Made by a program: the position numbers and the translations under genes. From NCBI RefSeq assembly GCF_030272615.1, contig NC_081408.1, forward strand, positions 612,133,673 through 612,197,672: a stretch of 64,000 nt of DNA. The letters run 5' to 3'. Numbering within the stretch: the stretch's first letter is position 1; every line of letters begins with the position of its first letter. The notes beneath the pieces are model-generated. The model was not told where the DNA came from, made no database searches, and worked only from the letters and a program-made list of their open reading frames with translations. The DNA comes from Cryptomeria japonica. Its lineage: Eukaryota > Streptophyta > Pinopsida > Cupressales > Cupressaceae. This document shows positions 22,274-32,484 of the stretch, piece by piece.

Positions 22274-23967
22274 TGTGGACGGGAAAAAGAAAGATTGGGT
22301 GACTAGGACCTAATCCCACTTTTTCCAACACATTAGGAATATGAAAGAGCTTAGGGAGATAGCTCACTTTGGCTACTTCTTGTGAGAAAGAGAGAGTGAA
22401 GGATTATCTCTTAGGATTTCTATTCCTCTTGTTTTATATGAAGAGAAGATGTGAAAAATAGGGTGTGATTGATCAACTAGACTAGGAGATGATCAGTGAA
22501 GCATATATGAACTAAAATTGTAGAAACTTGCAAATCTAAAACTGAGATACTAAAAGAAGAGAAGGGGGAGGAATTTGAATGTGTACCTGGTGTTGAAAAA
22601 TGAGCCAAACTGACCTAAATAGGAGTGCTATGCTCTGGTCCTATTCTATCTAACATAGAGTTGCAACTGAGAGACTACAAACTGAAGGTTCTGAGACACC
22701 ACCCTATTGAAAATCACTTGAAAGTGGGGGGACTAGGGTGCCACACCCCTTTCATGGGTAGGAACAGGGTTCCATGCCCCTATCCTTGATGGTTTTAGGG
22801 CAGATTTGAGGCTTGAAACTATCCCTATGTCTTCTGTTGATCCTGAAAGTCTCTCGGGTACCTGCACTTGCAACTGAAAAGAGAGGGTTTGGGGTGGCTA
22901 TATAGGGTTTTGATTAAGTCAAACCCTATTTTGGTGATTTCCACCTCAATAAATAACTGATAATGTATTGAAAAAGTGTGTGCTAGAACCTTGTGTCAAT
23001 GCAAGACCCTAAATGAGAAAGATAAGAAACTAGACCTACCCTACGCTTTGGAGAGTAAACCCTAAATGCTTGTAAATATAAATGTAAATGTAAATGTAAA
23101 TGAGAATTCCCTAAATAAAATGTACTAAATGATCTAAATCATGAATGTAAATATGAAAATAAGTATAAAGAAGCTCATACAAAGACATGAAAACAACATG
23201 AAACCGTACCAATCCCCAAGGGAGAGATATAAACCACTTGATCTCCTATTATTCTTCAATGTCTTCAAGGCTCCTAATTGATGATGAATAATTGATGAAT
23301 GCTTGATGAATTCTTGATGAATTTTTTTGAAGAATCCACATAAGCTTCTCTTTCACTACATAGAAGGCTCCTTGTGATCACTTAGCCAAAAAGTTCCTTT
23401 TTATAGATTAGATTTGATTCCTACAAATGAAGAAAGAAAGCTCTTATGTATGAAACTATAGATCTTAATTTTATCTTTAGGCCAACCTAGGATTTGAATT
23501 TCCTATCAATTTCTTGGGGTTACGCATTATAATATCATAGAATTATGCTCCCAAAATTTTGGGAAAAATGTCGGGGACCACATGCACTTTGCATGTGGTC
23601 TGACCAACTTTTCACTAAATTTTTAGGGCCATTAGATATGATGTTATTAGAGAGAATCCTAAAGTTACAACTGATTTTTAAATGTTTTGATATGCGAAAT
23701 CGGGCCTGAAAGGTCAAAATAGGACATAATTAGGGTTTACGACCTAATGATTTATTGGAGGAATAAAATAAAAAGGGGCACACTCAGGGTAAAGGGCCCA
23801 ATTTTATGATGTATGAAGTGATGAAATATGACTTTAGATCTAATTAAATTAATTAATTAAATGCTTAAAGGAAAATTATAATGCAAGATGCAAACACACT
23901 AAGACGGGTGCTAAACTAAGCATAGAATTATACCACCCAACAAGGGTGTACAATTTATGACGCTACA
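22274..23967 (-). repeat. Element A 5' LTR
   Basis: An uninterrupted 1694-base LTR, beginning TGTGGACGGG and ending CGCTACA on the plus strand. It is the reference against which the broken left arms were read. It carries two copies of the GC-rich LTR motif near 22738-22786. Confidence 0.85.
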
Positions 23968-23972
23968 CAACT

Positions 23973-24267
23973 AAATCAGAAACATGTTCATAATAAGTTG
24001 AATATAGAGGATCATGAATATCAGTAATGTCACTATCTTCATAAGGAGGTATTGCGACTAACTATTTTATTTCCCATTGTAAAACATATCCATCTCCAAT
24101 GTTCTCACATTGAGTATTTGTTTTGCTCTCAATGCAATCAACACAAAAGCATTATTTTTTTCTTACAAGAATAACAGGAGGCTTGCTATGTCCCATAGTC
24201 ATGACTTGATGTAAACTTCTAATACCAGTAATTGTTTGACAATTATAAGGATTTGATCGATCAATAT
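23973..24267 (-). pseudogene. gene X, exon before the element A insertion
   Basis: Minus strand, after an AG at 24268-24269: reads through DRSNPYNCQTITGIRSLHQ, then a TAA after LVRKK, then CFCVDCIE, and ends near YYEHVSDLV at the border with element A. The previous exon ends with one spare G that completes a GAT codon with the first bases here, so the splice phase fits. The cysteine pairs CFCVDC suggest a small metal-binding segment. This is part of the unnamed gene X. Confidence 0.5.
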
Positions 24268-24440
24268 CTATTAAACAAATTTATGAATTTAGAAACACAC
24301 AAATTTACATTTCTAGTTCAATACATAGTTTTAAAATAAATGTACATGTCAAACTCACAAATCAAAAAAACTAATTTAAATTACTTTTCATTTATGTCAT
24401 GTTGAATTTTAAAATAATTTTCAAACACAATAATAAATAC

Positions 24441-24538
24441 CTTTAACTTCCCAAAAATAGCGCTTGTTGTATGTTGTATCATGACTAGCAAAATGACTTT
24501 TGCATCATTCAACAATTTCATTTGAATTTTGTATGGTG
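24441..24538 (-). pseudogene. gene X, small exon (KRYFWEV motif)
   Basis: A 98-base minus-strand block bounded by AG (24539-24540) and GT (after 24441). It reads IQNSNEIVE, a TGA where tryptophan is likely, then CKSHFASHD and KRYFWEVK. Its phase joins that of the next exon at 24267. Confidence 0.5.
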
Positions 24539-24649
24539 CTACTTATACACAAGATATATCACTTTAGAAAAGTGGACTTGCCCATATATATTTAAAAATT
24601 GCTTGATATAAAGATAAATTAAAAATTAAAGTAAATGAAGAGAATATAC

Positions 24650-24810
24650 CTGCAAGTTCATGCTAGTGAAGTGTACGCTTCACACATGCTCCTACTCCAT
24701 CATGCTTTCCCTTTCCATGTCCCTCTCAAAGAAGTTCCACAAAAATTTTATGCTACGTCGAGCATGTTGCAAGGATAGCTAGTTAAAAGCTTTTGCAGAC
24801 TTAATTTTTC
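24650..24810 (-). pseudogene. gene X, exon with WNFF motif
   Basis: Minus strand, from AG at 24811-24812 to a GTATAT donor just below 24650. It contains KSAKAFN, ARRSIKFLWNFF and a decayed stretch after it. One or two TAG codons break the frame. In my recollection of this protein type the WNFF motif is followed by a GHGKG-like segment; here that part is changed. Confidence 0.45.
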
Positions 24811-24892
24811 CTGACATGAATAGTTACACACGCACACACACATATATGTACTTGGTGTTAAAATCAAATCAAATTTCAAAATTTAAAACATA

Positions 24893-25774
24893 AGAAAATT
24901 TAAAAAATAATTTCAGAAGAACACTTATCAGCACATCCATCTGACCAAATACAATGTTGTGAACAATTTATCCCATGTTCTCTAATATCTTCAAAAAAAC
25001 ATTCCAAACAATGTGCTACATAGCTCCTATCATGACACGTATCATCACTAATATAGAAATGAACCTCCTTGATGATAATCCATTCATTTTCATTACTCTC
25101 TATACCATCCACCTGAAATTGTGCATGTCTATAGAAAACTTGTACAAATATTGCAACTTGCTCGAAATGATAATATTGACTCTAAATTTTTGTGTGAGGG
25201 TTGAATGTATAGTTCTTGGTGAAATCTACAATTGAAAGAATACAACCTAGTGGAAAACAATTCTTTGACTCACGAAATTGTTTAACTTGCCAACTTACAC
25301 CATGACAATGTTGGATATGCGGATATATGATACTATGAAATTTAGTCATAAACTCATGTAGGGAAATTCACTCTCTTTCAACACAATTTTTTTGGATTCA
25401 GCTCCTGACTTAGTTTGGTATGTCTCATATTCAAATCTCTTCCACATAACTTGCATTGTAATATCAATATTCTCACTTTTTAATAAAAACTTACTCAAAT
25501 CTCCACAATCAATGCATGTACCTTTTATACTCTATATTTTGAACTCATCTGAATTTTCTAATTTATCACATAAAATAGATTTCATAAATTGTGTTGTACT
25601 TGTAGGAATGAATAGATTTTGATTAATTGTTGCCATGAATTTTTTATATGATTGCAAGTGTAGATGAAATTCAACATGATTTTGACAACAACAAGTTTCA
25701 TCTACCTTATTTATGCATACAAAGCAAGGATGCATTCTCTCAAACATCCTTTGATAAATCCTCACATCTAAAAA
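24893..25774 (-). pseudogene. gene X, large exon, 3' part (right of it lies element D)
   Basis: Minus-strand reading from the edge of element D: RIYQRMFERMHPCFV, DETCCCQNHVEFHLHL, CIDCGDLSKF, MWKRFEYETYQTKSG, SIVDFTKNYTF, FYRHAQFQVDG, KEVHFYISDDTCHD and HCIWSDGCAD. The spread of conserved histidine, aspartate and cysteine motifs suggests an enzyme, possibly an RNase H-fold (DDE) nuclease or transposase, but I cannot name the family. A TAG at 25532-25534 and at least two frame changes break it. The donor splice site lies near 24893. Confidence 0.6.
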
Positions 25775-26540
25775 TGTTCGCAAATGCACACTCCAATGAG
25801 AAATTGTAGGTGATTGAAGGTTTTGTCATTGATGGCAACCTTGCAATCATATGATACTGGCAAGACAAATATACTAGCACCGGCAATGACAAACTCTACA
25901 CTGGCACACAGAACACCGACAGTGAAAGGATGGATACTGACACTCTGGTCGACATGAATTTTATTGATAATATATTTTGTAATTAATTGTAAAATCATTG
26001 TAAGTTGACATGGCGAGTTGTAATATGACTCATATATGTATGAGATCATTATAGAACATTTTGAAATAATGAGATAGGTGAAATGATGCAAACCTAATAT
26101 GGGAATTATAGGTTAAGGGTTTATGTATGAAGCAGAGCTAAAACCAATACTAGATTTGGTGTAGCAGATGCTAATTTGAAGCAGTACAAGACATTGGATT
26201 TTTATAATCCATTTTGTAAGTTAATGTGACTTCCTTTGTAATTGAGTAGTGAGCTCTAGGCACTTGGCCTTCCTGCATGTGCAGGCCCCTCTTGTAAAAT
26301 AGTAAGTGAATATTGTGGGTCACAAATCCCACCGAGGTTTTTCCCACACCAGGTTTCCTTGTTAAACTACTATGTTATGGTGTTCTTTTCATGTGGTTGT
26401 TATTATTCTTGTTTATTGTATTATTTTTGGTTTACCGGTACACAGTATTGATATGCATTTCATGTTTTAAATTAAGTAAATTCATAAACCGGTTAGATAC
26501 TGAATCACCCCCCTTCTTAGTATCTTTGGGAATCCTGACA
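25775..26540 (+). repeat. Element D 5' LTR
   Basis: 766 bases, same length as the 3' LTR. Near its end is GAATCACCCCCCTTCTTAGT, the C-rich U5 mark also seen in LTRs B, C and I. Confidence 0.9.
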
Positions 26541-26744
26541 ATTGGTATCAAATCTTGGTCACAGGTTCGAATCACACAGGCTGCAATGAGTGACGCTAGG
26601 AGGGGGATTGTTGTCAGTGGGCCAGCCTCCCTCGCAGAGATTCACGATATGGTTTAATAGCCTCCTATGGATTCTATAAGTCTAGTGGTTGTATCGAGCA
26701 TTGACAAGTTGATCTTTTGGTGCAACGACAACCCTAGCTTGTAA

Positions 26745-28016
26745 CAAGTGGTATCAGAGCCACCAGCAGGAAATGTTGAAATTGAAAACATCAGAATTGG
26801 GGAACAACAACAAACTGAAGGATGAAATGAACCCCTAGACATTGGAAAGGCAAAGACCATAGATGTGCATACTGATGCATCTACTAGTGAGCCACTGATA
26901 ACTGTTGAAACTGAGAAACCAACTAAGTCACTAGCACTAGGAAGCACAAAGGTAAACAAAGAAAAACTGGCAGTAGACACCACAGAGAAACAAGTAGAGC
27001 TACAGGCTCCTTCATAGGTACAGGTTGAAGCACAAGTACAGATAGAGAAAGTGCCACTGATCCAAATTGGAAAGCCTAAAACTTTGTTTGTGGAAATGCA
27101 AACTCAGATTGACCTACCAGAGGTCAACCCAAGCAAGGAAATAACCACAATCGGCAGCATGGCTATAGTAAAAACTGTTGGACAAACATCTGGAATAGCC
27201 ATGATAGAATTCAAACCTACTAATGTAACTGAGGTCTTATTAGATTCCATAAATAAAATAATAGAGTGCAATACACAAGCCTATAAGGCTATAGATGACA
27301 CTCTACCAATTTTGAAGATGATAGCTCCAAAGTGTAACATAGACAACAAAGATTCTTTGAGCCAATTAGACACATTGTCTAAGTATATAACCGGAAACCT
27401 AATAATAGTGGACAAAATAAATGAGGATACATTTAAGGAAAGGATGATAAAAGAAAAAGAGAAATTCTTTGTGGAAATTGTGAATAAAAACAAAGAGGAA
27501 ATAGATACTCTTTTACCAGAACTCAATGAAATAATTTTTGACTTCAAGAAATTGTACAAGGATACATGCAAAACGGATGTATTAACAAAGGATATTGACA
27601 AAGAAATCAGAAAAGAATAGGATAAGATTAATAATATTGCTGATAATCTTATTGGAACATCAGACTCATTTTTGGAATTAGAGAAGAAAATTGCAGATCC
27701 AGAAGAGAAAATCAAGAAACTGGAAAATGAAAAACAAACAATAAAGGACAAAGCAAAGGACTTAAAATGCAGACTTGGTCCAAGACTAGAGTATCTTATT
27801 TCTTTGAGAAAAGAAATATCTGAGGCTCTGGTTCCTGGACTAAAGACACCGGAAGAGAAAATGCACATACTCACCGGTACAGTGCAAAGAACTCAAGAGG
27901 CTATAAAAGATAGTAAAACATTCAACAATAACATAAATTTAATTTTGATAGATATTTTTCAGATTGTAACCCACCAGTTACAAGAATTCAGGCAGGACTC
28001 CACTGACAGCGAATGA
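26745..28016 (+). pseudogene. Element D internal ORF, coiled-coil-like, unknown function
   Basis: A single frame runs from about 26745 to the TGA after 28016, interrupted by TGA (26823-26825), TAG (27015-27017) and TAG (27618-27620). The N-terminal part is acidic and rich in threonine and glutamate; the middle is rich in isoleucine, asparagine and lysine; the C-terminal part (27672-28016, ELEKKIADPEEKIKKLENEK) has a clear heptad-like coiled coil. No zinc knuckle, DSG or DD motif is visible. It could be a remnant Gag-like structural protein or a captured host piece. No ATG is obvious at the start. Confidence 0.55.
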
Positions 28017-28182
28017 CAAACTTTGTCATTGATGTCAAAGGGGGAGTAGAGGATGAGAAAAATGGTCAGTAGCTGACACCATCAGCTCAGGGGGAGCACA
28101 CAATTTTGGTAAGACAAATCTAGCAGATTCTTTTTGGATGACACCTTTTTGGATTTTTCTCATGAGTGTTGCCATCAATGGT

Positions 28183-28194
28183 AAAGGGGGAGAT
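28183..28194 (+). promoter_or_regulatory. Element D polypurine tract
   Basis: AAAGGGGGAGAT directly before the 3' LTR, identical to the copia B tract on its own strand. Further purine tracts lie near 28035-28047 and 28085-28095. Confidence 0.8.
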
Positions 28195-28960
28195 TGTTGG
28201 CAAGTGCACACTCCAATGAGAAATTGTAGATGATTGAAGGTTTTTTCATTGATGGCAACCTTGCAATCATATGATATTGGCAAGACAAATATACCAGCAC
28301 TGGCAACGACAAACTCTACATCGACACACAGAACACTGGCAGTGAAAGGATGGATAACGACACTCTAGTCGATAGGAATTTTATTGATAATATATTATGT
28401 AATTAATTGTAAAATCATTGTAAGACGACATGGTGAGTTGTAATATGACTCATATATGTATGAGATTATTATAGAACATTTTGAAATAATGAGATAGGCG
28501 AAATGATGCAGACCTAATATGCGAATTATAGGTTAAGAGTTTATGTATGAAGTAGAGCTAAAACCGGTACTAGATCTGGCATAGCAGATGCTAATTTGAA
28601 GCAGTAAGACATTGGATTTGTATAATCCATTTTGTAAGTCAGTGTGACTTCCTTTGTAATTGAGCAGTGAGGTCTAGGCACTGCATGTGCAAGCCCCTCT
28701 TGTAAAATAGTAAGTGAATATTTTGGGTCACAAATCCCACCGAGGTTTTTCCCACCTCGAGTTTCTTCGTTAAACTACTATGTTATGGCGTGATTTCATG
28801 TGGTTGTTATTATTCTTATTTACTACATTATTTTTGGTTTACCAGTACACAGTATTGATATGCATTTCATGTATTAAATCAAGTAAATTCATAAATCGGT
28901 TAGATATTGATTCACCACCCCCCCCCCCTCCCCTTCTCAGTATCTTTGGGAATCCTAACA
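28195..28960 (+). repeat. Element D 3' LTR
   Basis: 766 bases, near-identical to 25775-26540. A C-run at 28917-28928 lies near its right end. Confidence 0.9.
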
Positions 28961-29850
28961 AAAAATTCTTGCTTGAATGCTTGAAACAATTCACTTTGTG
29001 TTGTGTCTATAAAATGTTTTGGATGTCAAATTTTTGTACCATCTTCATCTATCATCTATATAGCATCCCTTCTATTGAAAGAAACATGAGAGTGGTTGGT
29101 CCAATAATCAACGACCTATTTTTTTACATCTTCAAAAATTTTGTCTTTTTGAGGAACCCTACATATATTTACCCAATTGTTTTCAATGTTTCCATCTAAC
29201 ATATTTCTCTTCCTAATATATCTTTGAACAGTTCTTCTAGATATCTGCATTAATTGAAAAATTGAATGAACTTTTTTTTTTAAGAGATAATTTCTTACTA
29301 GAAATCATAGTCATCAATGCTCTACGTGAAACACTTAATTTAACGCCTCGACTTGTGTCATCAATACATTTCAATGCTTCAATTATAGTATCATTTACTG
29401 ATGCGTCATGTGAGCTTTCCTTATTATCAACACCCAACAACTCCAAAACAGGGGTCATTTCTCTTTTCCTAAATAACTTAGCAAATAATTGTGCCCTTCC
29501 AATAATAGACTTAGTTTCAGGTACCATATCTTCAGAAGGAATTTCATTGAAAAGACTATCTTCATTTTCTTACAATGCAATTTTATTGTGCTTTCAGGTA
29601 CCATATCTTCAGAAGGAATTTCATTGAAAAGACTATCTTCATCCATTTCCATCAAATTTTTCATACGTGAGAACAATTTTGAGCTTGAAAATGTACCAAT
29701 TTGATCTTGTACCTGAGTTATCATTTCTTGAACATTAATAGATTGATCTTGAACATCAATGGATTGTTGTTGACTATATTTTGTATGACCTTTCATCTTA
29801 TTGTCCATTTTTTGATCATACAACCTTGATCTAGTCATCTTATTCCCCAT
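28961..29850 (-). pseudogene. gene X, large exon, 5' part with likely start
   Basis: Minus strand from the ATG at 29850-29848 (MGNKMTRSRLYDQKM). It continues through a Q-rich, D-rich stretch (IDVQDQSINVQ), a duplicated block (see 29515-29645), then GRAQLFAKLF, SVSRRALMTMISSK, WVNICRVPQK, VVDYWTNHSHVSFNRRD and HFIDTTQSELFQAFKQEF at the border with element D. Breaks are the 77-bp duplication, a slip in an A-run near 29270-29282, and TAG or TGA codons. The ATG at 29850 is the first ATG of the open frame; I saw no clear upstream signal. Confidence 0.55.
29515..29645. repeat. 77-bp-period direct duplication inside gene X exon
   Basis: TTTCAGGTACCATATCTTCA begins at 29515 and again at 29592, and both runs continue identically for about 50 bases. 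The 77-base period is not a multiple of three, so it shifts the frame of gene X. Confidence 0.85.
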
Positions 29851-30567
29851 TGCACAAAATATTCAAATTCAATTTCAATTGAACACTTATATACACAAAA
29901 ACATATATATCATATATACGAAATAAATCATAGATCATAACAATGAAAAATTGTTTTTTAAGAAACAATTACATAAATCCACAAATAAAAGGTAAATAAC
30001 ATTTCAATGCAATTTTTTCTTTAACAAGTTATGCATCTAAAAAATAAGGTTTTAATAAAATCTAAAAAATATTTAGTTTAATATAACATACTTGAAAATG
30101 CCTTCTAATATTGGATATTTATTTAATTGAAATAAAAATAAAAATAAAATACTTGAAAAAAGTAGAAGCCTTCAACCAAAATCTTCAAAAAGCTCAAAAA
30201 TCTTCGCTGCTTTATATCAACAATGTCACTTTTATTTGTAAAAAAAAATGATTTAATTCAAAAATCAATTATATAAATTCACACTCGATTTTTTGATATT
30301 TAAAAACAAAAAAATAAATCATTATTTATATGGGGTTTAAGAGGCATGGTCGCTAAAATGAGTAGCCAAAACAACCTCCAACGTTCCGACCAGAAAGTCC
30401 TAAGTGGCAACCACATCACCAAATTTGACAAAGTTTTGACTTCTACAACAAAATTCTACAAGTAAATTCAATTTATTAAAAAAAAAAAAATACCCTTTTG
30501 TAGAGATCAAATTCAAGAATCTACTCATATAATTATTATGATGTTTTGATTAGACTTAATATATATT
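29851..30567. other. Upstream spacer of gene X, no gene seen
   Basis: AT-rich sequence between the likely gene X start and element E, with an A-run at 30478-30490. If gene X had a promoter it would lie here, but I cannot point to one. Confidence 0.4.
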
Positions 30568-31733
30568 TGTAATGTTGGGAAAAGATGAATGATGGAGATA
30601 TTGAGAGCAAGGTGTTTCTTCCCTCCAAGGAGAGATAAAAGTTTCACTTCGTATTTCTCTTCAAACACATCTTCCACATTACATTGGAAGAGGGGGGAAG
30701 ATACACTAGATTCAACCTCTATAGAAACATATTGAATTCTGAGTGATGATAAGTGAATCCCCTCTTTTGAGATTGAGATTTGAATTGATTGAATTGTGTA
30801 CTTATGATCCAAGTGTAAAAGTGACAAAAAACTGATTATAACTCAAGATAGAAGAATAGGATGAAGTTGTACACCTGGATCTGGCAATAATCTGTTCAAA
30901 GGAGGTCGCCTTGTGAATTTGGGGAAAATTTGCCTGGACCATGGCAAGAATGTACACGGTTCTCCAAAAAATCTGTGAAACAAAAATGATTTTTCCGCCT
31001 CTATAAATGGAGCCCGAATCCAAAAGTACAGTTGTGCACCTACAACCTACACACAAAAAAGAGAGGGAAAGGTGTTGGGATTAGGGGTTTCCCTTCAGGT
31101 CAAACCCCAATTTTGGAATTAACCAAATGACGATAGAAAGTACTTGCATGTGAATGTAAATGAAATATTGAAATATAAGTCACCTCAAGAGAGGTTGTAG
31201 ATAGAATGTAGATAGATTTTCTTGTGTGGAATTGAATGTTGGAATGAATCTCCTCTTCAATGGTTGAATCCTTGACTTGAATGCAACACCTAACCTTGAA
31301 AGGAGACTTGAGAATTCTCAATGATGGAAAATAATGATCTTGAATGCTTGATCTCATGTAAACTTCCCACTCATAAAACTTATGCAAATGAGAGGACAAA
31401 TGCGACTTAAATACTTGTCAATTAGGGCTAATTGATTGATTTTTCATCGTAGGCTGACACTGGGGGGAGTCTTCCCACTCAATGTGTAGCCTCCAAAGCA
31501 CATTTGAAAAGGGTCCTCCCCCAAAATGAGGCAGGGGACAGGGGTGCCATGCCCCTATCCTACCATTTTTTGTAGGACGAGATGCAGTTCGGGCAGTGCG
31601 GAGGGCAAGCAAGGTGCAGTTCTCAAGTGCTGAGAAAGTCTTTGGTGTCCGATCTATCTTAGGGATTCAAAAATTGTGCATGAGGACCCTAATGTGGTTG
31701 CAATTGCAAGGGTAGCAATTTCATGACACTACA
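30568..31733 (-). repeat. Element E 3' LTR
   Basis: 1166 bases. It carries the AGGGGTGCCATGCCCCT version of the shared GC-rich dyad near 31540-31556. The plus-strand complement of the polypurine tract (TTTATCCCCCACTTTAG) follows at 31734-31750. Confidence 0.88.
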
Positions 31734-32484
31734 TTTATCCCCCACTTTAGTTGGAGTATAAGCGTGCACCAATACTATCAGTAAAGTACAAGGAAACAAT
31801 ATTGAAAGACTTATATCGCGTCAAGGAGGCAAGATGCAACAAGCCCCTAGTGGACTTAGGATATTACAACATCGATTGACAAAGTAAAAGGGAAGATCAA
31901 GAAGGGAAAACCATGACTACAAGTAGCAAGGTTCCCCTCACTATGAGTCATGAAAAAGATACCAAGATTATGAAGCAGAGCCAAGTTCACTAAATAATTC
32001 TAAGTATCGCAAAGGAAGATATTATGCCCCCACATTAAAGAGATTGCATGTGCCTTATCAAGAGTGATTTCTTTAAGGTAGGATACACCTAAGAGGGAGA
32101 GAAGAGTGGGATCATTTTATCACAAGGATTTATCTCGCAAGTGAGAAATAAACCCAAGGATAATGAACACACAACACCAAGCATGAGGTAGTTTCACTTT
32201 CCTCGAGGTCAATATGTTGTATGATAACTCATGTATAACATATATGTATATGTGCATATAATAATCATCATTCCCCAAAGAAAGGACACTACCTTAGAAG
32301 AAATGTAAGAGATGATTTCTTTCGAGCCAACATGAAAGAGACCAAGAAAAGATCTCAATGCTTTGCATCATCCCCAAATAGACATTAAGGGAACAATAGA
32401 AGAACAGAGATACACATAGAAGAATGGGCACAAAAGAGAAAGAAAGAAGAGGGAGAATGGATCTACAGTACTAATATTGCTAAT
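31734..32484 (-). other. Element E polypurine tract and 3' untranslated region
   Basis: Polypurine-tract complement at 31734-31750, then about 730 bases without a convincing ORF, ending at the CTAAT target of insertion F. Confidence 0.65.

Larger units (their letters stand above)
5725..23967 (-). mobile_element. Element A: Ty3/gypsy-type LTR retrotransposon with nested insertions
   Basis: Outer LTR ends read TGTGG at 5725 and CTACA at 23967, flanked by the same five bases, CAACT (5720-5724 and 23968-23972), taken as the target-site duplication. The right LTR (5' LTR of this minus-strand element) is followed by a TGGTGAACCTGACGTG primer-binding site and the left one is preceded by a polypurine tract, so the internal region is 17586-22273 (4.7 kb). 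It codes for a long repetitive ORF and a retropepsin region; I see no reverse transcriptase, RNase H or integrase, so the copy is non-autonomous. The left side is rearranged: a truncated LTR, an E-related LTR piece and a second, nearly full LTR lie in tandem, and that LTR is interrupted by solo LTR C carrying copia B. Confidence 0.75.
25775..28960 (+). mobile_element. Element D: short copia-type, non-autonomous LTR retrotransposon
   Basis: Two LTRs of 766 bases each (25775-26540 and 28195-28960), beginning TGTT(C/G)GCAA and ending CCT(G/A)ACA, with AAAAA on both sides (25770-25774 and 28961-28965). A primer-binding site (TTGGTATCAAATC) starts at 26542 and the polypurine tract AAAGGGGGAGAT ends at 28194. 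The internal region is only 1654 bases and codes for a coiled-coil-like ORF with no Gag, protease, integrase or reverse-transcriptase motif. LTR tips and polypurine tract resemble those of copia B, suggesting that a copia relative moved it. It interrupts an exon of gene X. Confidence 0.88.

Noticed and set aside
27281-27874. 197-codon minus-strand ORF in element D
   Set aside because: Antisense of the coiled-coil ORF; serine-rich shadow with no motif.
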